DNA of 64,000 bases from Pollenia angustigena (taxonomy: Eukaryota > Arthropoda > Insecta > Diptera > Polleniidae): assembly GCA_930367215.1 (NCBI GenBank), contig OV884059.1:34835882-34899881 (forward strand). Direction: 5' to 3'. Below are positions 11,193-22,406 of this stretch, one piece after another. The notes under the pieces were generated by a model. The model was not told the origin of the DNA. It saw only the letters and a list, made by a program, of their open reading frames with translations, and did no database searches. Position 1 is the first letter of the stretch. Each line of letters opens with the position of its first letter. Position numbers and translations under genes: made by a program.

Positions 11193-11589
11193 CCAAATAT
11201 GGGGTCAATTTTCATTTATTTTTTTGGGGCTATATTTCGCAGCGCCATAAATTCTTTCATATTCTGCTTTATTATTTATATGTATATTAAATTGTTTAAG
11301 CTTGAGATCTTTTTTATGTAAAAATATAACTTTTACTTTAACAAAAAAAGTAATAAAATTAATTTTTTTATATAAAAAAGAACTCAAACTTAAACAAATA
11401 TATATAAATTTAAATAATAAAGGTCGAATTAGAAAAACATTCTATTAATAAAAATAATTTTTGTAATATTATTTTAGTGTTTATTAAATTCATTAATTTA
11501 ATTTTTTACTACAATTATAATTTGCTACCATTTCACAAATTTAATTTCTTTCTCAAACAATTTGCTTTTATATTTTTCTTTTTTGCAAA
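11193..11589. other. Palindrome spacer, AT-rich part
   Basis: No gene or recognised repeat beyond the tail of the GGCCCC motif near 11193-11240. Confidence 0.4.
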
Positions 11590-11982
11590 GGCAAAAATAA
11601 TGAATTTGATAGTTAATAGAGATTAAGAAGGAAAGGCTGGTATGTTTTAGAATGGTGATAATTGCTTAACTCATTGCTTTAAGCCCCGAACTACAGATCC
11701 AACATAATATGGAAAGAAAATATATGTAAGATAGCGCAAATCAATATTCAACAATTAGTTTTGTTGTAGGCTCCATATTCATCACAATTTTCACATTGTG
11801 TCCAATACATTTTAACTATTGTGACGTTTTATTTTGACCTACGTTGTTCATTATTTGAATGGCGCAAAGCAATAGTAAAGTATAATTTTGTTATGTTTGT
11901 ATGCAAAATTTGCTCCATATGCAAAAAATTGTAATATGAAGCAATATAATATTCAATAAACCTAAAAAATGTGGATGTAGAC
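11590..11982. mobile_element. Third, partial copy of element E1
   Basis: Matches the right arm from about 14613 to 15005 in the same orientation, including the words CCCCGAACTACAGATCCAAC and CTAAAAAATGTGG. It ends in ATGTAGAC, where a different hAT element is inserted. Confidence 0.75.
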
Positions 11983-12918
11983 CAGGGTTGTCAGATGTGG
12001 CGATTTCTCGCCAAACGTGGCGATTTTCAAACTTGTTTGGCGACCTAATTTTTGATTTGGCGACATGGCGATTTTTTGGCGATTTAACAAAAAAGTTGGC
12101 GATTTTGTTGGCTATTTTTGAAGGGCTATACATATGTTTTGAAATTCGTTAAATTCAATACTGAGAAATAATATTATTTTTAATAATATTAATGTTATCC
12201 CTTTTGTTACAAAATGTAAAGCTAGTTGCGCTGTACACCAAAATATAAAAAAGAAAACTGTACATATAAAATTGTTTGAGAAACAATTAAAATTACTTCT
12301 GGCGTTACGTGACAAAAAGTAGACTTTTCGCTGGAACTGCCTTATATAAAAATGTAAAGGGTGGATAAATTTTAAGGGCCGATGTTGAATGTGCCAGTGT
12401 CATCGAAAATTTGGACCATCAGATGGAGGTGTACCGTGCGGCGGCAATTTGGCCGATATTTTGTTCCATACATAATTGAAACATACCAATATTATCATTA
12501 TAAAAAAAATAACAATAATTTCCTAAATAATTTTATTCAAAATCAAAAAATTTAACCAACCTTTATATCCAATATTTGTTTAATACTAGCTGCTAAAAAT
12601 CTTTTTTTGTTGCTTTAAATATACTGCATTAAACTATTTTACAGTAAACATCGTACCATTTTTGTGTTCACTAGCTATTTTTACTTTTTTCTAAATAAAA
12701 ATTAGTCAAAATATATATTATGGCGACTTTTTTTGAATTTTTGGCGTATTTTAGCGATACGGAACAAATAAATTTTTTAGGATTTATAAAAAATGTTTTT
12801 AATAAATTAAAAAATATGTATTTTACTGCCAAAAGCTTTAAAATAAAGGCTTTGGCGATTTTGGCGATTTTTGACATTGAATTTGGCGAAAAAGGTCAAA
12901 AACAATCTGACAACCCTG
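11983..12918. mobile_element. hAT-superfamily non-autonomous element, complete
   Basis: Terminal repeats CAGGGTTGTCAGAT at both ends (14 bp) and a perfect 8-bp target duplication ATGTAGAC at 11975-11982 and 12919-12926. The body of 936 bp is AT-rich with repeated GGCGATTTTTGGCG-like words near the ends and has no transposase. A longer relative with transposase remnants is split across 34792-36042 and 45271-45483. Confidence 0.9.
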
Positions 12919-12926
12919 ATGTAGAC

Positions 12927-13108
12927 CTGCCATCGGCAACCTATACTATTACATTTTGCGATTATATGCGTTGTACGAATTTTACATATGTTAACAATTG
13001 TTGTTAATGTTGTTAAATTCTCTGCAATGTGTGTGCACATGTACGTAATAAAAGAGCATACAAGAGAATAAAAGAGAAAACGCGGCGCCCTGATTTTGCC
13101 GATGGCAG
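12927..13108. mobile_element. Short TIR element, 182 bp, abutting the hAT insertion
   Basis: Inverted ends CTGCCATCGGCAA and TTGCCGATGGCAG (perfect 13 bp). Flanks are ATGTAGAC (12919-12926) and ATGTAGAG (13109-13116), an 8-bp duplication with one mismatch that re-uses the same target word as its neighbour. A diverged copy lies at 7858-8040. Confidence 0.8.
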
Positions 13109-13133
13109 ATGTAGAGTCTACATTATAATTTTT

Positions 13134-14322
13134 AATATTTTTCATAACGCAATATGGCCCCATTTTTTTAATGAAAATTACCCAAAAAAAATGAAAAATA
13201 ACCCCAAAAGAAAAATGACCCCAAATTTCATTATGAAAAATCACCTCAAAATTTATAATGAATTTGAACCCCCAAAAAAGAACACATTTTCGGTGGAGTT
13301 CATATGCCCGAAACTAAAAATCACAAATTTAGAATCCCGATTTCAAAATCCGGATAATTATACAGTTTTGGTTTTAAAAATCGTACGATTGATAGCATGG
13401 TTGGGCTTTCGGCCATGCGCAAGGATTTTTTTCTATATGGTATAACGAAAACTCGCTTTGCTTACTAAAGCTTCACGTTATAGACGGCCTGCGGCCTTGC
13501 GCAAGGATTTTCTCTTCTGTGGTATAACAAATACTGGATTCGCCAACTGAAGCTTCTCTATATAGCCGGCCTCTGGCCGGGTGAAAGGATTTTCCTCTCT
13601 TTGGTATAAAGAACACTGGCTTCGCTCACTAAAGCTTCACTACATAGCCGGCCTTCGGCCGGGCGCAAAACTTTTCTTTTCTATGGTATAACAAACACCG
13701 GCTTCGCTAACTAAAGCATCTCTGCATAACCGGCAAGGATTTTCACTACTTTGGTATAAGAATTCGGGTTTTTTATACTATCCCTAGAAACTTTTACATA
13801 GAATTTTATAAAAATGTTTGGGGTGATTTTTCATTTCTTAAAATTTGCATTTTTTATTAGTAGATGAAAAATAGCACCAAAGTAAAAATTGTGATTTTAT
13901 TTGGGGCCATTTTTCATTCCTTGATATTGGGGTAATTTTTCATTCCACTTAAAATGCAAAATCACCCTAACGAAAAAATGAAAATAACCCCAAAAAAACA
14001 AAAAAAATGCGCCATATTTGCGTGTTGTTGTGTCTCATGTAAAATTTTGGGGCCATTTTTCATTTTACTTTTTGGGCCATATTTCCTGGGGTCATTTTGC
14101 GCACCGCCAGAATTTATATCAATAAAAATATTTTTTGCAAGATAGCACCTTCTTCCCTGATTTTTTTCAAATTATGAGTTAACATAAATACGTTTTCCCA
14201 TGCCTTTAACATAAGCTGAGCAATAAGAAATATTGCTTTGTTATTCTGCCGACGTTATTGCCAACTGGCTGTGATATTTATCTTTAGTGTAGACCTAGGG
14301 TAACAATTTTCGTTTGACAAAT
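13134..14322. repeat. Inner part of the right palindrome arm
   Basis: Inverted copy of about 10003-11192: the GGCCCC motif runs, the 82-bp hairpin units (about 13400-13745) and the AT-rich joints are all present in mirror order. Confidence 0.7.
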
Positions 14323-15755
14323 CGTCAGGTGATTATTGTTTTAGCCTATAAGCCATCAAGTCGGTTTTGAGAAAAACGATAAAATAGGTTTACAGTAAAT
14401 TTTCTCAAAAACTACCCGATAGATTTTTTTTAAACACTTCTAAATGATTGCTACGTATGTTTTTAACAAAACTTTACATTTTCATGAACTTACATGCAAT
14501 AAATCCAAAGTTTTAATGGTTTTTCTAAAATAACATTTTGTCGTTTTGTGCTCCATATCAAATTTTATTTTGTATTATGAAGTTTTCTTTGACGTGGAGC
14601 AAAGTGAGTCAATGGCAAAAACAATGAATTTGATAGTTAATAGAGATTTACAAAGAAAGGCTGGTATGTTTTAGAACGGTGATAATTGCTTAACTCATTG
14701 CTATAAGCCCCGAACTACAGATCCAACATAATATGGAAAGAAAATATATGTTGGATAGCGCAAATCAATATTCAACAATTAGTTTTGTTGTGGGCTCCAT
14801 ATTCATCTCAAGTTTCACATTGTGTTCAATAAATTGTAACTATTGTGACGTTTTATTTTGACCTACGTTGTTCATTATTCGAATGGCGCAAAGCAATAGT
14901 AAAATATAATGTTGTTATGTTTGTATGCAAAATTTGCTCCATATGCAAAAAATTGTAATATGTAGCAATTAATATTCAATAAACCTAAAAAATGTGGATG
15001 TAGACCAGTGACGGGCACATTTGCAAATCCTATGTACGCGTGCATAGGAATAAAAATGCTGCTTGTGCGACGTCGACACATGTACACTATAAACTTCTAT
15101 GTGTCTGTGACAATGTACGTTCGGCTGTTGCTTTCCCTGCAAATAATAGGACCAGTCCAAACACGCGTGTAAAGAGTAGTCCACAAGGGACCAGGACTAG
15201 TCCACAAGTAACCCAAACGTATGGAAAAAACCTGGTCTATTTAACATTACGATGTCCTAGGAGAGGACCATATAACCCACCTTTGGACCACTAAGGAGTA
15301 GTTTTAAAACTACTCCATGGTATATAACCCACCTTTGGACCAGTAAGGAGTAGTTTTAAAACTACTCCATGGTATACTCAAGAGGATTAGTTTTGAAGTC
15401 GTTTAAACACGAAAGCATGTCGTTAAAAAACGAAGACATGTCGTCTTCGGCATGGTCCATGCTTGCATTACATCGGACTAGTCCATGGAGTAGTCCATTT
15501 TATCAAAATGGGTCAGGTGGTCCAATTTTATTTGCAGGGTTGTTGTTATTTCGTCAACACAAGCATAAATGTGATAGTATGTGTGTGCCCTTCACTGATG
15601 TAGACCAAAGTCGATACTAAATATCTCAGATTCTATACGAGATATCAAAAAATGGATTTTGGAATATGAAAGAGAACATTGAAGCCATATATAATCCATT
15701 CCTAACAAATTTTTTTCAAAAATGTCGTGTAGGCTAAAACAATAATCACCTGACG
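14323..15755. mobile_element. TIR element E1, right-arm copy
   Basis: Inverted ends CGTCAGGTGATTATTG at 14323 and CAATAATCACCTGACG ending at 15755. Longer than the left copy by about 100 bp. Contains the hAT-type element at 15006-15597. Non-coding. Confidence 0.7.
15006..15597. mobile_element. hAT-type MITE, right-arm copy (target ATGTAGAC)
   Basis: Ends CAGTGACGGGCAC and GTGCCCTTCACTG, flanked by perfect ATGTAGAC repeats at 14998-15005 and 15598-15605. It is the mirror copy of 8830-9319 and retains about 100 bp lost there. Confidence 0.8.
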
Positions 15756-15861
15756 AAATGACAAATTCCAAAAGGGAATAAAAATGTTCCAGTGTTGCTT
15801 CATTGTTCATTGAAGACGTCAAATTATTAAACACAAATCAAATTCACTGTATGGTATAAAC

Positions 15862-16408
15862 CAGAGCCCGGCAAAAGTACTACACCGTGCTTTTTTTCTC
15901 ACAATAACATTCGCTCTCACTTTGTAAAAAACAAACAAACATTCAAACAAGAAGGTTCTGTTGACGCTTGCTTTAGAATTCCACTGCGAGAAATGTTTAA
16001 AGAAGAATGGAAATTTGATTTCTTGTTTGCCGAAATTTTTTTGGCACGCCCGAATGTTAATGAAATTATAGTTTTTTTTTTATTTTTTTTGAAGAATCGT
16101 TTAAGTTTAAGTTAAGATTAATGAACGCAAGTAATTAATTTCTGAATTTTGTTTTGTTTCAATAGATTAACACGTTGAAATGATATTATGTTTTTTTTTT
16201 TATTTTTCCTGAAGAATATGATTTGTTTAATATTAATGATTTTTTGTTTTTTATTTTATATAAAACTTACACTTATGTTTTGAGTTTTTACATTAACAGC
16301 CAGATTGATTTTAAAAACAAGAAAATTTCTTTAAGTGCTTCTTAGAGGGAGAGTTATTATTCTCTCACAAAAAACAAAAAGTCTGCATGTATGTGTTGCC
16401 GGGCTCTG
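15862..16408. mobile_element. hAT-type MITE, 547 bp, target GTATAAAC
   Basis: Inverted ends CAGAGCCCGGCAA and TTGCCGGGCTCTG are flanked by perfect 8-bp duplications GTATAAAC (15854-15861 and 16409-16416), which fit the nTnnnnAn target pattern known for hAT elements. AT-rich interior without coding capacity. Confidence 0.9.
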
Positions 16409-16416
16409 GTATAAAC

Positions 16417-16942
16417 ACAAATGGAACTTCGCATAGTACGACGAATTCGTCGGCAAGAATTCGTTGCGTAAGTTCGTCAAATGAGACACAATAAGTGCGT
16501 GAATTCCAGGTATTAATGTGACTTAACATTTTTTTCATTTATAAAAATAAATTCCTTGGACGCTATTTTATATAAACATTAATTATAAAATTCTATAATT
16601 ATTTTACTATCCATTTTTATCTTTTTTAACTAGCAATAAATTTTATTAAAATTTCTTTATAATTTATTTGTTTCAACAAGAAAACATAAAAAACTATTAA
16701 TCGGGTGTGTTCTAGAATCCGAATCCACTCAAAAATGGATTACTTCAGCATTTTTGGTATTCTGCATTTCGATTTAGCGATCTCAACTTAGTTTTTCCGT
16801 TTGTTTGAAATTTTGCAATTTTTTCGAATTTCAGCCATGTTCGCGAACAAAGCGATTTGTGTCGGTAAGTTTTCAAATTCTTTAAAGCTTTAACGATTTA
16901 CAATAAATAGTAGACTTTGCTATCATGCCGCTGTTAGCAATT
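16417..16942. other. Unassigned AT-rich DNA
   Basis: No gene. Near 16440-16480 a run of GACGAATTCGTCGG and AATTCGTTGCG words recurs, diverged, near 20700-20740. The stretch 16780-16860 is echoed at about 17690-17770 (TTTGCAATTTTT and TATGTTCGCG words). Confidence 0.4.
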
Positions 16943-17551
16943 TATGGCGATTTCTTTTCTGAGAAAAATGTTGCATTAATGTTACATGTTCTACATTTTT
17001 GTGTTCGTTTGTACATAAAATACAACTGTGGGAAAAATTTTCAAGTTCTTTTGTGAATATGTTGATAAAAAACATGCAAAACAAGTTGCATGTTTTACCC
17101 TTACTTTTACTTAAGGTGTTCATACTGCCCTGTCTTACAACTTTGGTACTTACTACTTTGTTTGTACAACCAATGTTTTATTTTGCTTGTCATAACTCAT
17201 AAGCTCATAATTTTGTAAAAAAAATTATTTTAAAAGAAAATATAAATATATTTACACATTAAAATCAAAAAAAGTCTATTTATATTATAATCGTTTAAAT
17301 TTTTCTAAGCCATTAGTGATGTCAATATTTGTTTTCAAGCCATAATTGAGTTCAGAAACCGCTCAAATAGCATTAAAAATCGCTCATGAAGTACATTAAT
17401 TATGAAAGTGTAATAGTTGTAAATAAAAGCAGCTAATTGTGTTCTATTAAAATTGCACAACATGTAACACTTCCAGTGATTATAGGTAACATTAGAAAAT
17501 GTTACATGTATATACTGTAGCATATTGTTTTCAGAAAAGATATCGCCATTA
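16943..17551. mobile_element. TIR element of about 0.6 kb
   Basis: The left end TATGGCGATTTCTTTTCTGA and the right end, read inward TAATGGCGATATCTTTTCTG, are inverted repeats of about 25 bp with mismatches. One side of a second copy is at about 29690-30005. No coding capacity. Confidence 0.6.
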
Positions 17552-17784
17552 GTAATTTTTACAGAATTTTTGCCAATCCCTTTAGTTTTAGGGACTTTTA
17601 ATCAATTTTATGGCTTGATTGAAATATTAAAAATTTTTGCAATTTTTTTTTTTTTTTTGTTATTTTCCGATATTTGGTTATTTTGCCCATTTAGCGATTT
17701 CAAACAAATTTTAGTGTTTGTTTAAAAGTTTGCAATTTTTCGCGAATTTTAGCTATGTTCGCGATAAAATAAATTTTAATAAAT
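17552..17784. other. AT-rich spacer
   Basis: Nothing recognised. Confidence 0.4.
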
Positions 17785-20475
17785 ATTTTTAATATTTTTA
17801 TTTAGGCTTAAGTTCATTAAATTTAATTTTCATTAAATTATTTTTATGAAGAAAGGAATTTTACAACATGAAAATTAATTAAAATTTATTGATAATTTTT
17901 CATTCTTGACTCAATCTGGGCTCGAACCCAGGTGTTTACGGACAGGTTACCCTGACATGTTTCGATTGCAACCACTCAATCTCCTCAGAGGGCTTGCCGT
18001 TTAACACTCGCAGCCATCGACGACTGCTGACGTCATTAGTCAAACATCAATCCTTAAACCAAATTGTATTCAACCTTTGGTAGATCGAAATTTGCTTTGA
18101 ATGATTATCTATTTTAATTTATTTTAACATGTTATTCCTTTACTTCTGTTTTTTCGTACTTTTGTCAAGAATTCTTCTTGAAGTTCAAAGTACATATTTT
18201 TTGTTTTTTCATTTTTTGTCTTTCTTATTCTTGTTGACCTTTTCAGCACATTGAATTATTTTTATGAAGAAAGGAATTTTACAACATGAAAATTAATTAA
18301 AATTTATTGATAATTTTTCATTCTTGACTCAATCTGGGCTCGAACCCAGGTGTTTACGGACAGGTTACCCTGACATGTTTCGATTGCAACCACTCAATCT
18401 CCTCAGAGGGCTTGCCGTTTAACACTCGCAGCCATCGACGACTGCTGACGTCATTAGTCAAACATCAATCCTTAAACCAAATTGTATTCAACCTTTGGTA
18501 GATCGAAATTTGCTTTGAATGATTATCTATTTTAATTTATTTTAACATGTTATTCCTTTACTTCTGTTTTTTCGTACTTTTGTCAAGAATTCTTCTTGAA
18601 GTTCAAAGTACATATTTTTTGTTTTTTCATTTTTTGTCTTTCTTATTCTTGTTGACCTTTTCAGCACAACTTGAAGGACAAATGCAAACATAGAGCTCGT
18701 GCCTTAGCTTTAACAATTATTAGTATTGTGGTTATTTTATTGAACTATTTATGGTTTTTAATCCAAATTTTTAATATTTTTATTTAGGCTTAAGTTCATT
18801 AAATTTAATTTTCATTAAATTATTTTTATGAAGAAAGGAATTTTACAACATGAAAATTAATTAAAATTTATTGATAATTTTTCATTCTTGACTCAATCTG
18901 GGCTCGAACCCAGGTGTTTACGAACAGGTTACCCTGACATGTTTCGATTGCAACCACTCAATCTCCTCAGAGGGCTTGCCGTTTAAAACTCGCAGCCATC
19001 GACGACTGCTGACGTCATTAGTCAAACATCAATCCTTAAACCAAATTGTATTCAACCTTTGGTAGATCGAGTGTTAAACGGCAAGCCCTCTGAGGAGATT
19101 GAGTGGTTGCAATCGAAACATGTCAGGGTAACCTGTCCGTAAACACCTGGGTTCGAGCCCAGATTGAGTCAAGAATGAAAAATTATCAATAAATTTTAAT
19201 TAATTTTCATGTTGTAAAATTCCTTTCTTCATAAAAATAATTTAATGAAAATTAAATTTAATGAACTTAAGCCTAAATAAAAATATTAAAAATTTGGATT
19301 AAAAACCATAAATAGTTCAATAAAATAACCACAATACTAATAATTGTTAAAGCTAAGGCACGAGCTCTATGTTTGCATTTGTCCTTCAAGTTGTGCTGAA
19401 AAGGTCAACAAGAATAAGAAAGACAAAAAATGAAAAAACAAAAAATATGTACTTTGAACTTCAAGAAGAATTCTTGACAAAAGTACGAAAAAACAGAAGT
19501 AAAGGAATAACATGTTAAAATAAATTAAAATAGATAATCATTCAAAGCAAATTTCGATCTACCAAAGGTTGAATACAATTTGGTTTAAGGATTGATGTTT
19601 GACTAATGACGTCAGCAGTCGTCGATGGCTGCGAGTGTTAAACGGCAAGCCCTCTGAGGAGATTGAGTGGTTGCAATCGAAACATGTCAGGGTAACCTGT
19701 CCGTAAACACCTGGGTTCGAGCCCAGATTGAGTCAAGAATGAAAAATTATCAATAAATTTTAATTAATTTTCATGTTGTAAAATTCCTTTCTTCATAAAA
19801 ATAATTTAATGAAAATTAAATTTAATGAACTTAAGCCTAATTAAAAATATTAAAAATTTGGATTAAAAACCATAAATAGTTCAATAAAATAACCACAATA
19901 CTAATAATTGTTAAAGCTAAGGCACGAGCTCTATGTTTGCATTTGTCCTTCAAGTTGTGCTGAAAAGGTCAACAAGAATAAGAAAGACAAAAAATGAAAA
20001 AACAAAAAATATGTACTTTGAACTTCAAGAAGAATTCTTGACAAAAGTACGAAAAAACAGAAGTAAAGGAATAACATGTTAAAATAAATTAAAATAGATA
20101 ATCATTCAAAGCAAATTTCGATCTACCAAAGGTTGAATACAATTTGGTTTAAGGATTGATGTTTGACTAATGACGTCAGCAGTCGTCGATGGCTGCGAGT
20201 GTTAAACGGCAAGCCCTCTGAGGAGATTGAGTGGTTGCAATCGAAACATGTCAGGGTAACCTGTCCGTAAACACCTGGGTTCGAGCCCAGATTGAGTCAA
20301 GAATGAAAAATTATCAATAAATTTTAATTAATTTTCATGTTGTAAAATTCCTTTCTTCATAAAAATAATTTAATGAAAATTAAATTTAATGAACTTAAGC
20401 CTAAATAAAAATATTAAAAATTTGGATTAAAAACCATAAATAGTTCAATAAAATAACCACAATACTAATAATTTA
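17785..20475. repeat. Inverted tandem array of 564-bp units with a tRNA-like core
   Basis: Three units in one orientation (the first about 146 bp shorter, one of 564 bp, one cut short) meet head-on at 19070/19071 with units in the other orientation; unit starts at 19071, 19635 and 20199 give a 564-bp period. Copies are almost identical. Each unit holds a block reading, on the minus strand in the left half, GAGTGGTTGCAATC and later CCTGGGTTCGAGCCCAG, which resembles A- and B-box promoters of tRNA genes. No acceptor stem closes, so I do not call a tRNA. The array could fold into a hairpin of more than 1 kb. Confidence 0.85.
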
Positions 20476-21030
20476 ATAAATATAAATAAATAAATTTTTG
20501 TGGTTTTTTACGGCTGTCACGATTTTTAATTAATATTTGACTTTGCTATCATGCTGCGCTGTCCCTTTCCCAATTTCTTAGTCGTTCATCTGCGTAAGAA
20601 ATAGAAATAAACCTATCGCAGAGTTCGTTACGCACAACGAATTTCGGTCTACGTAATGATTGTGTGTACTTTCATATACACCAATTTGTTCTATATCTGG
20701 TGACGAATATTCGTTGCGAATAATTCGTCATTCGTCACAGTTGTGTTTCTAGCATTACATGTACTCGCCTTGCTCATACATACACAATATAACTTGTGTA
20801 TTGAGATACAAAGTTGACAGCTACAAATAAAAAAAGTAATCAGCTGTGGAATCAAGAGTATATAGTAAATGTTTTGGCTTTGGTTGCTTATGTTTTAAAA
20901 AAATCCAGTTCTGTTCCAGAGTATCGACGGGACACGGGACATTCCACTCTAAAACTGGACTGTCCCGGCGAAAAATGGCCAGTTGGCAAGTCTAATTTTA
21001 GGCATTTAAATTAATAATAAATAGACATTA
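20476..21030. other. Unassigned DNA
   Basis: No supported gene. CTTTGCTATCATGC at about 20541 recurs at about 16915. Confidence 0.4.
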
Positions 21031-21316
21031 CAGTATTATTCGGATATAAGAACATCTCATATAAGAACAAAACGATTATAAGAAACATTTTCAAAAACAC
21101 CATGTCTTTTTTGCGATCTTTCTAACAAAAAAGGTTTCATATAAGAAAAACGCTTATAAGAAAAAAACTGATAAGAGAACATTTTTCTTAAACACCAAAA
21201 TCACAAAATGTAATATAAGAAACTTCCAACGGCAACACAGAATTTATGTAGTTTGCATGGACAACTCTGTTTTATGACAGTTTTACAACAAGAACAAAGT
21301 TTTTTTTTTACTTTTA

Positions 21317-21896
21317 AGCTGGAGGTCCACACCACGCGTTACTCGCTTTTTCGCAGCATACGCAGCTGTCAAAAAAGTATAATCTGTGTAGTTATACGTA
21401 GTAAGTTAGTGCTGGTTCACACAGGTCAAGTTTACTTGAACCGTTTTATTTAAATTTTCTTTTGAACTTGCGTTCACGTTCATGCACAAAATTTATTTTT
21501 GTTTTTTTTCCTTCAACTTCGTAGCTTTTTATTGTATTACGGATGAAAAAAGAAAAGAAAAATACAAAACTGACTGGTACGGTCAAGTATGTACCCCTTT
21601 CCATTCTCTATACCCCTCTCTCCTAAAAGCTCAAGACTTGAAGAGTCAAACTTGACCTGTGTGAACCAGCACTTACATGCACAAAAGCGTAGAAAAGTAG
21701 GTTTACTTTCTACTTTTGTAAGCGTCACAAGCAGCGTTCGAACAAATCAGCTGATTTTGACAAATTAAATTTTATTTTTACTTGTGCTGCTGCTGCATAA
21801 AAAGCGTTGCATGTAACTTGAAACGTAGAACGCAAGTAAGGTTATAAAAGCATGCGCTGCGTGAAGGCGAAAACGCGTGTTATGGACCTCCAGCTT
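21317..21896. mobile_element. MITE with TIR AAGCTGGAGGTCCA, nested
   Basis: About 25 bp at each end are inverted copies (AAGCTGGAGGTCCACACCAC, through ACGCGTT). A further element (21409-21672) sits within. Subterminal regions are rich in GCAGC and ACGC words. Non-coding. Confidence 0.7.
21409..21672. mobile_element. PIF/Harbinger-like MITE, 264 bp, TTA target
   Basis: Inverted ends GTGCTGGTTCACACAGGTCA (over 20 bp, nearly perfect) flanked by TTA at 21406-21408 and 21673-21675, the 3-bp target typical of PIF/Harbinger. Interior non-coding. Confidence 0.8.
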
Positions 21897-22096
21897 TAGT
21901 TTTAGATGAGCGAGCTGGTACTCATGGGAAGCTTTGTTTTTTTTTGTCAATAAAAACAAAAGGTACAATTTTAAAAGAAATACAAAACGGTATAAAAAGA
22001 AGCGAAATTGCAAAAAATATAATATTGGATTTTCAACGTTATCTAAAATAGTGAAAAACTCAAAAGACAATAATTATTTAAAAGTTTGAAACGTTA

Positions 22097-22245
22097 ACAT
22101 GGGGTCTTCACCTGACAATTTTTTGTCATACCAAACGTCAAAGTCCATATAAAAAAAACTTGAAAATTTTTGTCAGCTTTTTTTTTTTGTTATATGAAGT
22201 TTGACGTTTATTATAACAAAAAATTGGCAGGTGATGACCCTATGT
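22097..22245. mobile_element. Second copy of the 7.7 kb palindromic MITE
   Basis: GTCTTCACCTGACAATTTTT and CATACCAAACGTCAAA match 7713-7855; the right arm is more diverged. Confidence 0.75.
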
Positions 22246-22406
22246 AACAAAAAAAGAGACAGAAAACCAAAATATGAAAGTCTTATGACCATAGCTACTT
22301 ATATAAGAAATAAGTTTCTTATATAAAATAGTTGTATATAAGAAAGAAACGCTTATAAGAAACTTTTTTCCTGGATTTTTTAAGTTTCTTACATCCGATT
22401 AATACG

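Larger units (their letters stand above)
8671..15755. repeat. 7.1 kb palindrome with arms of about 2.5 kb
   Basis: The left arm (8671 to about 11192) and the right arm (about 13134-15755) are inverted copies with few differences; the spacer is about 1.9 kb. Both outer limits coincide exactly with the terminus CGTCAGGTGATTATTG of the inner element described separately, and AAAT abuts the terminus on both sides. The right arm has about 100 bp near 15460-15560 that the left lacks. Both arms hold the same nested insertions, so those predate the arm duplication. No transposase is encoded. Confidence 0.9.
21031..22406. mobile_element. TA-flanked TIR element, pogo/Tc1-like ends, 1.4 kb
   Basis: The left end CAGTATTATTCGGATATAAG and the right end, read inward ACGTATTAATCGGATGTAAG, are imperfect inverted repeats of about 24 bp, each next to TA (21029-21030 and 22407-22408). 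ATATAAGAAA words recur near both ends. Three other elements are nested inside. No transposase seen, so the superfamily is a guess from ends and TA. Confidence 0.55.

Noticed and set aside
17900..20300. Intact tRNA genes
   Set aside because: B boxes such as GGGTTCGAGCCC are good, but no acceptor stem or plausible anticodon arm forms in the right place.
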